A DNA stretch of 64,000 bases, from positions 746,501 through 810,500 of the forward strand of contig JACATO010000069.1 of assembly GCA_018389105.1 (NCBI GenBank). Direction: 5' to 3'. A program made the position numbers and the translations under genes. Below, in pieces: positions 28,036 to 39,300 of this stretch (positions within the stretch are counted from its first letter, which is position 1; the number at the start of each line of letters is the position of its first letter). Below the pieces are notes generated by a model. It ran no database searches. It worked only from the letters and a program-made list of their open reading frames with translations, and had not been told where the DNA came from. Source of the stretch: Nautilus pompilius (taxonomy: Eukaryota; Mollusca; Cephalopoda; Nautilida; Nautilidae).

Positions 28036-28113
28036 TACGCATGCGCACGGGAAATACTTTTGGCGACCTACAGTATTTCATACGACACCGGGCGCTGCTT
28101 CATTTTCAGTAAG
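28036..28113 (+). promoter_or_regulatory. Candidate promoter/first exon of zinc-finger copy 3
   Basis: TACGCATGCGCA (28036-28047), GGCGACCTACAG (28062-28073) and CGACACCGG (28083-28091), then a possible donor TAAG|GTATTT (intron from 28,114). These blocks match the region upstream of copy 2 in order and nearly in spacing (47 versus 56 bp between the first and last block). The acceptor TTATTATTTCAG at 30,463 would connect to the coding exon. Inferred from paralogue conservation. Confidence 0.55.
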
Positions 28114-28984
28114 GTATTTGATTTTACTTAATGTAACACAAAATATATGCAACAAATGCCCTCTTCATCCTGAAGCTGCCCCGTCAGCATTTACACACAC
28201 ACACGCGTGTGGGGTGTGCAATCCTATACCTTGTGGGTGAGCTATGCCCATCATAAAATACAGAAGTTGCGGGACCGTAGGAGAGAAGATTGGGAAAGTT
28301 TCTCGGATTGAATCTCCCCCCCCCGTATGTCAGGCTTCACTGTTTCTGGCGAAGGGAGAGGGGGACAGCATTTTCTGTTAGGGATCTTCGTGTTAATCTG
28401 TACGAAATCCCCGACCAGTCTAAACGGAACACAGTACGTACTGTCGCCCGAAGCTTGGCTCTTGGATTATTATACCTTAGCAGTAGCTATACGGGAAAAA
28501 TTAAAATGAAAACCGTTGGTGATATCAGCAAAGATAATTGTATTATACTGGGGTGACTGACATTGGCTGGGATAAGTAAGTAAATAGGCTGTAGCTGTGA
28601 GTTCGCTGAGAGCATACGTAACTGCTTCTCTACTCAAGTCACACGTCAACCAACCAGAGAAATCCGATATTAGATCTGGCCTTTGCCTCAAATTTCAGCA
28701 TAGTTTCTGAAACAGATGCTGAGAATCTTTGGGGTTAGTGATTATGTTTATGATAATGCCTAACCTGAGAGAGAGACTGTAATAGAGTTAATATTACTAT
28801 TTTGTTTCACCTGTAAGGAATATGAACTTTGACTGAAAGCTTTATTCTACCAAAGACGTTATTCTTGTAAATGCACGTGATAAAGTGATTCACAAAGCTA
28901 AGGAAACCATTCAGAACAACTTTAGAGAGTCATACGGGAAACGAATGTCACTTCTTTAGAAAAGGAAATGTAAACTCTAGACCA

Positions 28985-29200
28985 GTGTTGGGTGGCTTGG
29001 TATACTACTGGGCTGCTAAAGTCAAGGGCACAAATTCAATTCCTGTGGGGACTGGTTTTCCATTCCTCCCTGGCATGATGTATTCTCTTTCTCCACCAGC
29101 TAAATGTATGGGTTTTCTCCAGGCACTGAGCCTCCTCCCATATCTAAAAAAAATGTGAAGAGTTTTAGTAGGAACTTTTGTTACATTACCATTTCTGTGC
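28985..29200 (+). mobile_element. Degenerate tRNA-derived SINE
   Basis: GGTGGCTTGGTATACTACTG resembles a pol III A box region and, about 40 bp later, CAAATTCAATTCC resembles a B box (consensus GGTTCAATTCC). The arrangement and the following CTGGTTTTCC segment resemble an old tRNA SINE. No clear A-rich tail or target duplication was identified. Confidence 0.4.
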
Positions 29201-30460
29201 AACTACATGAGTGCTGCTGCAGTGGGACTTAGCAACTCATGCACTGTTGCTCTCCTGACATCTACCAGTACCAATATACCAAGGTTAAAACTATAGATGG
29301 TTATTGTTATATGGAGCAATAAATGAAACTTCATAAGTAATGCATGTGAAGAGTTGGATCTGCAAAAGAATTATTTAAGAACATTCCTATTAAATCTAAC
29401 ACTGAATGTTTTTTCTTCATGCTTAGAATTTATTTTCTTTGATGATAAAGTTGGTCCTTTAAAAGAATTGCAAGTAATCTGTCATTTATTTGTGGTGATG
29501 TGTGTTTATGAAAGTGTTTCTGGGTGTGTGTGAGACTTGGAGAGGGCAGGGGGTGGTGGTGGACTGTAATGTGGGGTGAAGAAGCCTTGTCTGGTGCCAC
29601 AGCTCCAGTCTCTGGAAATCCTAGACAGAAACCAGAATGCTTTGATCTTTCTTAGCCAAATATGTCTTGGACAATAAAGATGTCATTTCTATTAAATAAA
29701 TGTTTTCCTGCTTCACAGGAGAGGTTGCCAGTTTTATATTAAAAACTGATATTTTGGCTACTAACAAACTTATGCTGAAGGAGAAAAAGACATACAGAAA
29801 AAAATCTGGCATTGGGTTTTAGATGTTTGGACAAAGATAAATTCTGGAGCTTTAGCTAAGGACAGGTTCAAGTGTCATAGTCACACTGAAATTGGAAATA
29901 TCAAGCTCCACATCTTGGGTTTTAATTTCAGAATGTAGTTCAAATGATAACTTCAATGACTCTTCATTCACTCCACTTGGGGCCCACACCCAAAGTAACA
30001 AGTATGTTTAAGGCCATTGGAGGACTGATTCTAAGTGTGATCTACTAAACAAATTAAATAACTGACAAATGAACTCTGATTTTTTTAGGTGCTAATGTAT
30101 TAGGTCAGGTGTTTTCTAAAATACAGTAGTCATGGAATGATTCAAAGGAACTTTATTTTGAGCATTTAGAAAATTCAAAATATTCTAGCTCTGCATATTG
30201 TAGATTGCAGGAAGACTACTTTGATATAAAATGTACTGGATGGATTGAATGATCTCAGGCTATGAAAAGTCAGTTCATTATGTCTAGTTATTTTTTAATG
30301 CTCTTTGGAATATTATAGACTTGTACAACTTAATGTGTGATGGTCTGTTATGCAGTAATTTGAAGTATTTTCATATCTTTTTACATCACATTTCAAGTAA
30401 ATACATATAATAGTTATTATTTTCTTTTAACGTGCTTCTATTGTATAACTTTTATTATTT
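29201..30460 (+). other. Rest of the predicted 5'UTR intron of copy 3
   Basis: AT-rich, with no recognisable coding or repeat content. It ends at the TTTCAG acceptor (30,460-30,463). Confidence 0.45.
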
Positions 30461-30463
30461 CAG

Positions 30464-32148
30464 GCTTGAATTTTTGGAAGTTAGTTACTAACAAAACAAG
30501 GAAACTGAGATAATTACCAATGGAACAAAAAACCTTTCTGAAGAGAAACATTGGAGATACTAACTGAGCTAACTTGTGGCACATTATTTATTTTCTGTTC
30601 ATGTTACACTGTCACCAGAAATCATACTTTTATACTGTGGTAAATGTAATTTATATTTTGAATGCCAATTTCTTTAGAAATCAGAATATCAAGAAAGTGA
30701 TTTCATGCCTAGAAAAGCACTTATATCATGTCCTTGAAGAAAGCTTCTAAAAGGAAAGTTTACAAATGTAAACAATGTTTCAGATCATTTGTTCGGAAGA
30801 TCGATTTAGATATTCATAAAAAATGCTTGCATGCAGCAGTTTATCAGTGTGGACACTGTGGAAGAACATTTTATCAGTGCAGTAAACTTACTGAACACAT
30901 AAAACCCATGAAAAAGATGACACTGGTGGAGAATCTCTTAAAGAGAAAATTGGAAAACACACTTTTTCAAATATACACCAAGTTTTCAAAAAAATTATTT
31001 TCGAAACATCTAAACTACAAAAGGATGTAAATAGCAAGGAGACCAGCTCAAAAACCTGCCACTTGTGTGGAAAGCTTTTTTCAAGTAGATCCAGTATGAT
31101 GAAGCATGTAAAGATCCACACTAAGAACATCAAGTGTAACATATGCAGCAAATATTTTAGTGATCATTATGGCATGAAGCGGCACAAAAAAATCCATGCT
31201 GGCCTGCCTGATGATCCTATATGCGATACATGTGGCAGAACATTTTCTACTCATCGTGGCTTAAGATTTCATCTGAAAACTCATGAAAACAACAACATAA
31301 ACAAGTGTAAAATATGCAATAAATCATTCACCATGAAGAGTTGTTTAATTAACCATGTTAAGAAACATGAATGGGAAGATCAATTAAAATGCCCGTACTG
31401 TGACAAAATCTACCCAATGAGGTCTCAGTTGAAGGTTCATTTAAGAAAGCACACAGGTGAACGTCCTTTCAAATGTGATCTCTGTGATGCATCCTTCAGA
31501 CAGTCTAATGAACTTACAGTTCATAAACGTATTCACTTTGGTGAGAAACCATTCACGTGTGAATACTGTGGTAAAGGATTCATTGTGAGATCTCGTTTAA
31601 CAAGGCATCTGAGAAGTCACACGGGGGAAAGACCATACAAATGTAATGAATGCAGTAAGTCATATTTTGAAAAGAATCCCCTTATTCTTCACATGCGAGT
31701 TCACACAGATGAAAGACCCTTTAAATGTGACCAGTGTGAGAAATCCTACAGGACAGCAGCAGCGCGTAAGACTCACATTGATTCTCGACATTTAGGGAAA
31801 AAAGTGCACGAATGTAATTTGTGCAACAAGTCATTTGCACAAAGCGGTACTCTGAAGATTCACAAGAGAATTCACACTGGTGAGAAGCCATACAAATGTG
31901 AGATTTGCGAGAAGTGTTTCTCACAGAATAACACACTTGAACATCACAAGAGGATGCACACCGGTGAGAAGCCTCATCAGTGTGAAGTTTGTGGGAAAGC
32001 ATTTGTACAGAGATTTCAGTTAACTGTACACACGAGGGTGCACACAGGGGAGAAACCTTATAGATGTGCATTCTGTGAAAAATCATTTGCACAGCACTCT
32101 TCATATGCAGATCATTTAAAAAAGCACAAGCGGAATGCTATATCGTAA
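30464..32148 (+). CDS. C2H2 zinc-finger protein copy 3, 15 fingers, ORF interrupted by one base
   Basis: The exon begins after TTTCAG (30,463). ATG at 30728 starts MSLKKASKRKVYKCKQC; stop TAA at 32146-32148. Fifteen C2H2 units follow, from YKCKQC to YRCAFC, most with C-x2-C-x12-H-x3-H and TGEKP/TGERP linkers, ending in HKRNAIS. Frame is lost at 30,901-30,904, where this copy has four A and copy 2 has five, just before the last His of finger 2. After that the frame is open through 13 fingers (to 32148); the first in-frame ATG there is near 31,097, inside finger 3. If the break is a sequence error the protein is about 473 residues, a nuclear sequence-specific DNA-binding factor. No KRAB, SCAN, BTB or ZAD domain is seen. 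It is the most intact member of the cluster. Confidence 0.78.
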
Positions 32149-33927
32149 TGAACAATGTAATACATTATTTTTATAGAATATACCCATTTATTTTTGAATT
32201 TTAAGTTTTGTGTTGCACATTAATGAATTGGAAAAATTGATGGTGCTAAGGCATTTTTTAAAAAAAAATGATTTAAGAGAAAATTATGATTATTAAGCTT
32301 AAGAAAAATTATGAATATTGATTTTATTCATAAATAATACAGTAGGTGCTGTAGCATTTCAGAGTTTTCCATTACTACTTCCAGATATCTGCATGTAAAA
32401 TAATTTTCTGTATTTATTAGAAATATTAAGTGGCTATTTTTTATTCCAGTGTTTTTAATGAAGGAATGAGTTCCTTTGTGGCATATGTTTGATGAATAAT
32501 TATTACAGACATTATTATGATTTGTTGTTCTAAAGCCAATATCTTATTATACCAGAGAAAAAATGAAAATAAAAAAAATAAGAATCATATGATGGAAATG
32601 TGCATTTTTGGAAATAATTTATGTATCTCATGACTCATTTAACTGTAGGTATTATACTTTGTTTGCCTCCTTACTAACCACATGATACGACTGTGATTTC
32701 TTGGCTAATTCAGTAGGATAATTGTCACAGTTTTATCCTTTTTTTACTGATCCACATATATACTAGGTTTAACATCATTATGTCTGAAATTCATAATGAA
32801 ATGGTGAATGCAGTTCTTCTAAAATAATACCAAGTTTAATTATTTTCTTGTCAGTTTTTGGACAATGTACAGTAAACAGAAGTTGTTAATTGAGGCTGTT
32901 GTTTGCGAAGTTTCTCCCATTGTTCTAAAAATTTGCACAAAAATGTGTACAGAAGATTTGTGATCCTACAATCTGAAAATTCTCAGGTATATTTTTTTCA
33001 GAAATAGTATATTTTATTATTTAAATTTTAGGCTTTGCATTTGAAAATGTTTTTCAATTAAGAAAACAAATGTTTATGTGTGTATATATACATACACATA
33101 TATGCAAAAGTAAAGTAATAGTTTTAATGCAGAATTATGCATGATTGTAAATGAGAGCACTTTCAGTTTTGGTGCATAATGTGTAAAAATTTTGATGTGA
33201 AGTTTTTAATTTTTTCCAACAATTTGTTTATAGAAAATATAACCAAAACAGTGGTTAACATAATAGGCAGAAAGAAAAGAAAAAGACAAGTGTTTTGTTT
33301 TATTTGAAATATTCTAGGTATTTATTCCTTTTTTTTTTGTATTATCTGTCTTAACCAGTGCTTTGTCTTTTTATTCATATTTTTGTGAACCATAAAAAAG
33401 AAAAGATTTTGTATTTTGAATCTCTTTTAACAAATGTGTTTCTGATCTAGTCTTTGCTACTTATTAATTCACATGACAAATGACGCTTCCAATTTGTTAA
33501 ACTATTAGGAAATTTAAAAAGCAAGTATGATAATCTGAATTACTGATTTTTTATTTTGAAGGTTTTAATTTAAAAGAGAAATTTTAAACTTTTTATTTTT
33601 GTTTATTTTATTATAAATTTTTCTTTTGGTACGTATTACTTGGTTTTTAAAAGAAACAAAAAATATCAACTTAGTAATTTTTTTGGAATGGTTTTTGCAT
33701 GCATGTGCAACTGACCAACCTGAAGGTACATCATTCTGTCCACAAAACACAAGCTGAATAAAGACATGATTTCTTGTTGCAAATGTAGTTTGAGTCGTGT
33801 GATTTGATTTACATTATTAGACATTAATATGCATTGACAATACATGTACTTTCCTCTTTTCTCTCTCCTTGAAGAAATACAATACATCAGTATCGAGAGC
33901 TTTTATGAATAAATATTACCCTTAGTA
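32149..33927. other. 3' flank of copy 3 and AT-rich spacer
   Basis: 32,149-32,505 is homologous to the 3' flank of copy 1. The remainder is AT-rich with a TATA/CATACA palindromic stretch near 33,080-33,105. No gene is supported. Confidence 0.5.
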
Positions 33928-35176
33928 TTAGGGTAGTTACATAAGTTTTGTCGGTTTTTATATTATGTTAATTTGGGATCCATTTTCTGCACGCTTGTGA
34001 AGGTGTATGTAGATAAGTTATATACAGTTTTGTAGCATGTGCTTTGGCATACATCATGCAAAACCTACCTTTTTGAAAATCATAAAATCAATATTTGTTT
34101 CAGGGTTCTGAGTGAAGCATGGATAGAAAAGTTTTTCATGCACAAAGCGAGTGAGGAAACTCATAACATTAAGCAAACATGAGGTGAGGACAGAGCAAAT
34201 GAGCAAAATTCAACAATGGTTTGCAAAGTTTCGATCAGGAGATGTGAGCCCTGAAGATAAGGCACATAGCGGATGTCCTTCCAGCTGTGATGACGACTGT
34301 CTGAAAGCTTCAGTTGAAGCCATTCCAACAAAAACAGTTGGACAATTTGCTGGAAAGCTTGACGTAGGCACTGCAACTGTCTCCAGCATCTTGACATAAT
34401 TGGCAAGGTGAAAAGGCTTGACAAGTGGGTGCCTCATGAGTTGAATGAACAACAACAAAATCATCAATTGGAGATCTGCTCTCCGCTTGTCATAAGAAAC
34501 AAAAAAAACGATCCATTTCTTGACTGAATCATTACATGTGATGAACAGTGGATCCTTTATGACAATCGCAAATGATCAGTACAGTGGCTCGACAGAGAAA
34601 AAATGCCTAATCACATTCCAAAATCAAGCCACCACTCAAAGAAGGTCATGGTCGCTGTCTGGTGGACTGCAACTGGTGTCATCCACAATAACTTCTTGCA
34701 ACCTGGCAAAACCATCACAGCTGAAAGTTACTGTCGTGAATTAAACGTTCATCAGAAACTCTCCCAACACCAGCCATCATTGGTGAATCGAAGGAGCCCA
34801 ATCCTGCTCCATGACAATGTTCATCTTGTTGCAAAAGTGACTCTTCAGAAACTGAGGACATTGGGGTATGATGTTCTGTCATCCAGCCTATTCACCAGAC
34901 CTTTCTACCACAGACTACCACCTTTTCAAACACCTCGACAGCTTCCTCCTTATGAAATCATTCTCCAACCAAGCAGCAATTGAAACTGCCTTCCGACAGT
35001 TTATCGACTCCAGAAATCCAGATTTTTTTCAAAATGGTATAAATGTGCTTGTGACTCATTGGCAGAAGTGTATTGATTGTAATGGAACTTAGATTAATAA
35101 ACCTCACATTCAGCAACAATATGAAGTCTCATTGTTGCGGTAAAAAAAAGTCGACAAAACTTTTGTAACAACCTAA
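33928..35176 (+). mobile_element. mariner element (SETMAR-type, DD34D), 1,249 bp, inactivated
   Basis: Terminal inverted repeats: left TTAGGGTAGTTACATAAGTT, right (reverse complement) TTAGGTTGTTACAAAAGTTT, followed on both sides by TTGTCG. TA duplications flank it (33926-33927, 35177-35178). Inside, in order: an N-terminal helix-turn-helix piece (34,151 on: QQWFAKFRSGDVSPEDKAHS), TCDEQWILYDN (first Asp), LLHDNVH (second Asp region) and HPAYSPDLSTTDYHLF (third Asp block of D-D-34-D). The end WQKCIDCNG matches the family C-terminus. A TGA in the segment after ITCDEQW, a frameshift near 34,880 and an early stop near 34,397 inactivate it. Length and ends are those of a full-length mariner. Confidence 0.9.
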
Positions 35177-35989
35177 TACTAAGTTATAGACATGTTTAGA
35201 GAATATGACTGAATGTATGTGTGTGCGATTTGACAACAAAAAAAAATCGGGAGTACTTAATCATTCGAATGTGTCAGTAAATACAAAATAAAAATAAATA
35301 GGCAAATAAGCTACTTGACATTCAGATTGAATAATTCTGCTCTAATGCTCCAATACAGTGAAACTGTTAACTAAACCCTACATATTTTTGGAGAGAAAGG
35401 TAGTGTGTGTGTGTGGTTTTTTTTTTCCTGCACCATGAAAATGTTTCAATTGTCAAGTTTCATTTAAGTGGACAAACCATCTATCTGAACTGTCTTTGTA
35501 TTATTGTTTCATGAAATTTTTCTATAGAGCGGACAGACGTAATGTGAAGTTCATCAACAGGATAGAGAATGCCATTCCTGCACCACTCAAAGGCAGACGA
35601 TCAGACTTTGGAAATTTGTCTACAAATTTTTAAATGGCACTTTTATCCCCCCCCCAACAAAAAAAACAGTATTCCATTCTACTTTCCAGCATCTTGGACA
35701 CATCCAGTTGTTGGGATGTGACATAACTGATGACTCTCTTGATCTGTACCTCGAGTTCTACAGTTTTGTTTTTTATTCTCATGCCACACACTGATTTCAA
35801 TGGGTATTAAAATGTTGTGATAACAGCTACTGATGCTTGGTCTACTCGAGTGTATTGCTGTATCATACATATACCTGAAATGCCACAGTAGTAGTTTGAT
35901 AAATTGTGGTCTGTCAGTACAAAATAATAGCAATGGTAGAATAATAGAACAAAATGACGGGGGGGGTTACTTGAGGTCATTTTAAAATT

Positions 35990-36325
35990 ATTTTCAAACT
36001 GTTGAAAGTTAAATGTAGTTACTGACCAAAAACTAGTGAGATGCCAATGGAACACAGGTTAGTAAAGATAAATATTAGAAATGCTAACTGAACTCATTTG
36101 TAACACATTATTTTGTTATTTAGTGTCAGTTTTGTGCTAAAAACCATTTCATCAAATATACTATATTTGCAAGAAAATGTCTCTGAAACTTAAATTACAA
36201 AAGGTTGTAAGGTATAGAACTAGCTGAAACACCTACTCCCTTTAAATAAATCCAGTATGGTCTAGCATTTAAAGATCCACAGTAAGAATATCACATGAAA
36301 CACGTGACAAATGTATTACTTTTAA
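35990..36325 (+). pseudogene. Zinc-finger copy 4: fossil of 5'UTR and start of coding region
   Basis: 36,040-36,120 aligns with the 5'UTR of copy 3 (30,515-30,600): shared blocks CCAATGGAACA, TGCTAACTGAACTC/TACTAACTGAGCTA, and AACACATTATTT. 36,180-36,300 aligns with the region before and in finger 3: GAAACTTAAATTACAAAAGG, ATCCAGTATGGTCTAGCATT and TAAAGATCCACAGTAAGAAT. Start codon, fingers 1-2 and the Cys codons are gone and stops are frequent. Homology fades at about 36,325. Not noticeable by reading frame, only by comparison. Confidence 0.65.
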
Positions 36326-39300
36326 AATTTGCATTTCAGTTACTAAACAAATTCAAGAAAGGTAAAAGAAAAACAAAAACTGCTTGTTACATACATAGGT
36401 GGCTATTTTATATTTTGTAGCAATGTATAATCTAAGTGGACATTTTGTTGCTAACTGTTGTTGGTAAAGTATTCAAATCAAAATATCTAAATTAAAACCG
36501 ATTTTCAGTTCTGGAATTTTTGTACTTTATGTATTTAGAGTAAATAAGATAAGAGACATGACATTCACACTCCAGGGCTAACTTCCAATATAGCTGCATC
36601 TATTCTGACCTAACTATGAGGGGATCTTCTGCTGGTGTTTGTGCTGTATTGCATTTGCTTGGATTTCACTTCAGAAGAGCTGAAAATACAGGATAGTCTT
36701 TTTGTATTAATGTGAGAATGTTAAATTAACTTTTTAGAAGCATCTTCTGATTTGTGACACTTCCTTTTTTTCTCCAAAAGGTCCAATTTGTTCGAAAGAA
36801 TTATTTAGCCCACATCAACATTTAAGGGATTTGGATTGGTTAATGCTGGAGAATGTTAACTTAGCATTAAAGGGGTTAAGTCACATGATAGTGGTTATCC
36901 TTTCTGCTTTCTTCCGGTGTGCATCAACTATTTGCCAATGCTATTAATGCAATTCAGCGATGTCACAAGGTTGGCATCCAGCTAAATTCTTATTTATTTA
37001 TTGTGTTCATCTTGGATTTAGACCAGGTTTGTTTCTTTTGTTAATTGTACCAGGCTCCGCTCTTACAAATCTCAAGCTTGTAGATAGACTCATGGTATTT
37101 TTGGCTTAGAGTCAGTATTAACATTGTACCTAAAAGTAAATAACCTTATGGATAGAGAATCTCAGAAAGCCTTTAAAGCAAAACATGTAGAGTCGGCTTG
37201 GTAATTCCAGAGACTTTTCTTTTTGTTTAGTAGCTCCAAGTCTTTGTCTGTCCGATGGACTTCTGGCTGACCTCTGCAGGGTGGACTGCATCTCAACCAG
37301 AGGGATGCGATCCATTTAGGCAATCGAATAAACTGGAAATAATTTAGGAGAATACAAATAATGTAAGCAGATCTCTGACTCTAATAATCTTAATTGTTCA
37401 TCAGCTTCCTAACTTTAAGATTCTAGATGATACTCCTGCTAGGAAGGGTGGTATTCATTATTGTAATAGACATATTGAGAAAAGAGGGGAGACTAAAGTT
37501 TGAAAACATCTATATGAATAACATAGAAGACAATGCTATAAAAAAACCCATTGTCTCTGCATTTATCGTGGCAATGCCAGTTTATTTTCCAGATAATTGT
37601 GCTGACATAAGTGGCATATCCAAGAGTTAAGGTTTTCAAACATTGTAACTCCAAAACTGAGGGTTATAAAGTATACAGAACATGCAATGAAGTGTTGCAT
37701 TTTATTTAAACACTTTGCTCTTCATTTCTTTTACTCTCAGTAGTAAATTTGTCAAAAGCTTTCACGCAAAACAACACAGGTCGACAGACCTTATACATAT
37801 ATTGAGTTTCTAATTGCAGTAATAAGAATACGATGCCATATTATGCGACATGTTAAACAATTTAAATTAACAAGTTCTCAAAATAAAAGAATGGGTAACA
37901 TTTCAAGTATTTCTATATATTTTTTTTTAAATCAGAAAAACTTTAGAATTTATGGCCCAAAAATAGTGAGTGCATTGTTAAATTTAGTGTAGTTTATTAA
38001 TTTTTTTGACAATTTACTGACAAAGCATATATTTTTAATGCGACAACTAATACCGACCACTGCTCTTAGGAAGTTGATCACAATTTCAATTAAGAAAATA
38101 TGATGGAGTCGACGTGGAAACACTGGGCTAAGAAATAACTGGCCAGCTGTTTTAGATTTTGACCAGCTTTCCATTCACTCGATATTAACTGAAAAACAGT
38201 GCTATAAATATTTCTAAAAGTCCATTTTGTAAACTGATATTTAAAAAAAAAGAGAATACTTGGATTAATAGCAAAGATAACAAATTCAGAAATATTGCAA
38301 AAATTGCATTTAATGGGTAAGTTAAAAATTGAGAATGATTGGTTATTTTATAATTCTTCTAAAAAATAATTTTTCATTTGTAGACTTCAGCAGAAATGGA
38401 AATAAAACTTGGCGTTGGTATTGAAAGTTCGAGGAAATTCTGAATTGTCAATTCCTATTAAATGGAAACCTGCGGATGCCAAGTCTGTGTGTATGAAGGC
38501 AATAAAGATAATCCTTGGGGGGGGCTTCATTTCGGTGCCGTGCGAGGATTTCTCCCAATCAGCTGTTTGTTGTTAGTTCACAAAAATATTCTAATTTTAA
38601 AGTCTACTTATTCTCTGCGCGTCGCTCAAAGCATCTAGAATTTTCGCCCCAACTTAACGCAGAGATTATCTAGCAGCTGACGGCTATTCGGAGAGCAGAG
38701 GAACTTGGTGAGGCTGACAATGGGGGAAAGTTAGGGAAATTCAGAAATCCGTCGGCAGCACATAAGCAGTAAGTAAATGGACTATCCACATACAAAGGCA
38801 AGTCTTTTATTGTGGCACCCCCCCCCCCCCAGTAACGGGAATTTCCCGTCTCCGAGATCACTCCAAGAATTTAGGCGGCGGGTGTCTGGGATACTTCAGT
38901 TTTTATACCACAAATTAAGAGCCCGATGGAATAGAATATGGCTCCCGTCAGCGCACTCGGCTCTTTGCGTATGTAACAGCGGCGGCGATTGGCTCTACTA
39001 GAATCGCACGCGACGCTCAACAATCATCGCTATGAATGCATATCAGCCGATGACTGAAATAATGTGGCGTGGGTTCATATTCCTTGTTGTCATTTAATCT
39101 CCGTCGTCCCAATAAAGATAGTTCGTATAATATGAAGTAGGTAGTTTGTAAGATCCAATTGAAATCGTACCGGGTGTTTAAGGTGGCAGTTGGCTGATGG
39201 CCATCTTCGTAAGAATAGACGTGCTAACTCGTGGTGGACAGACACATCCCCGGCGACTGGAGTCAATCGTCACAGTCACCAGAGCAAGAAATCTACGGGC

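Noticed and set aside
36880..37320. Possible non-LTR retrotransposon reverse transcriptase debris
   Set aside because: Translations in all frames gave no catalytic box or family block that could be aligned.
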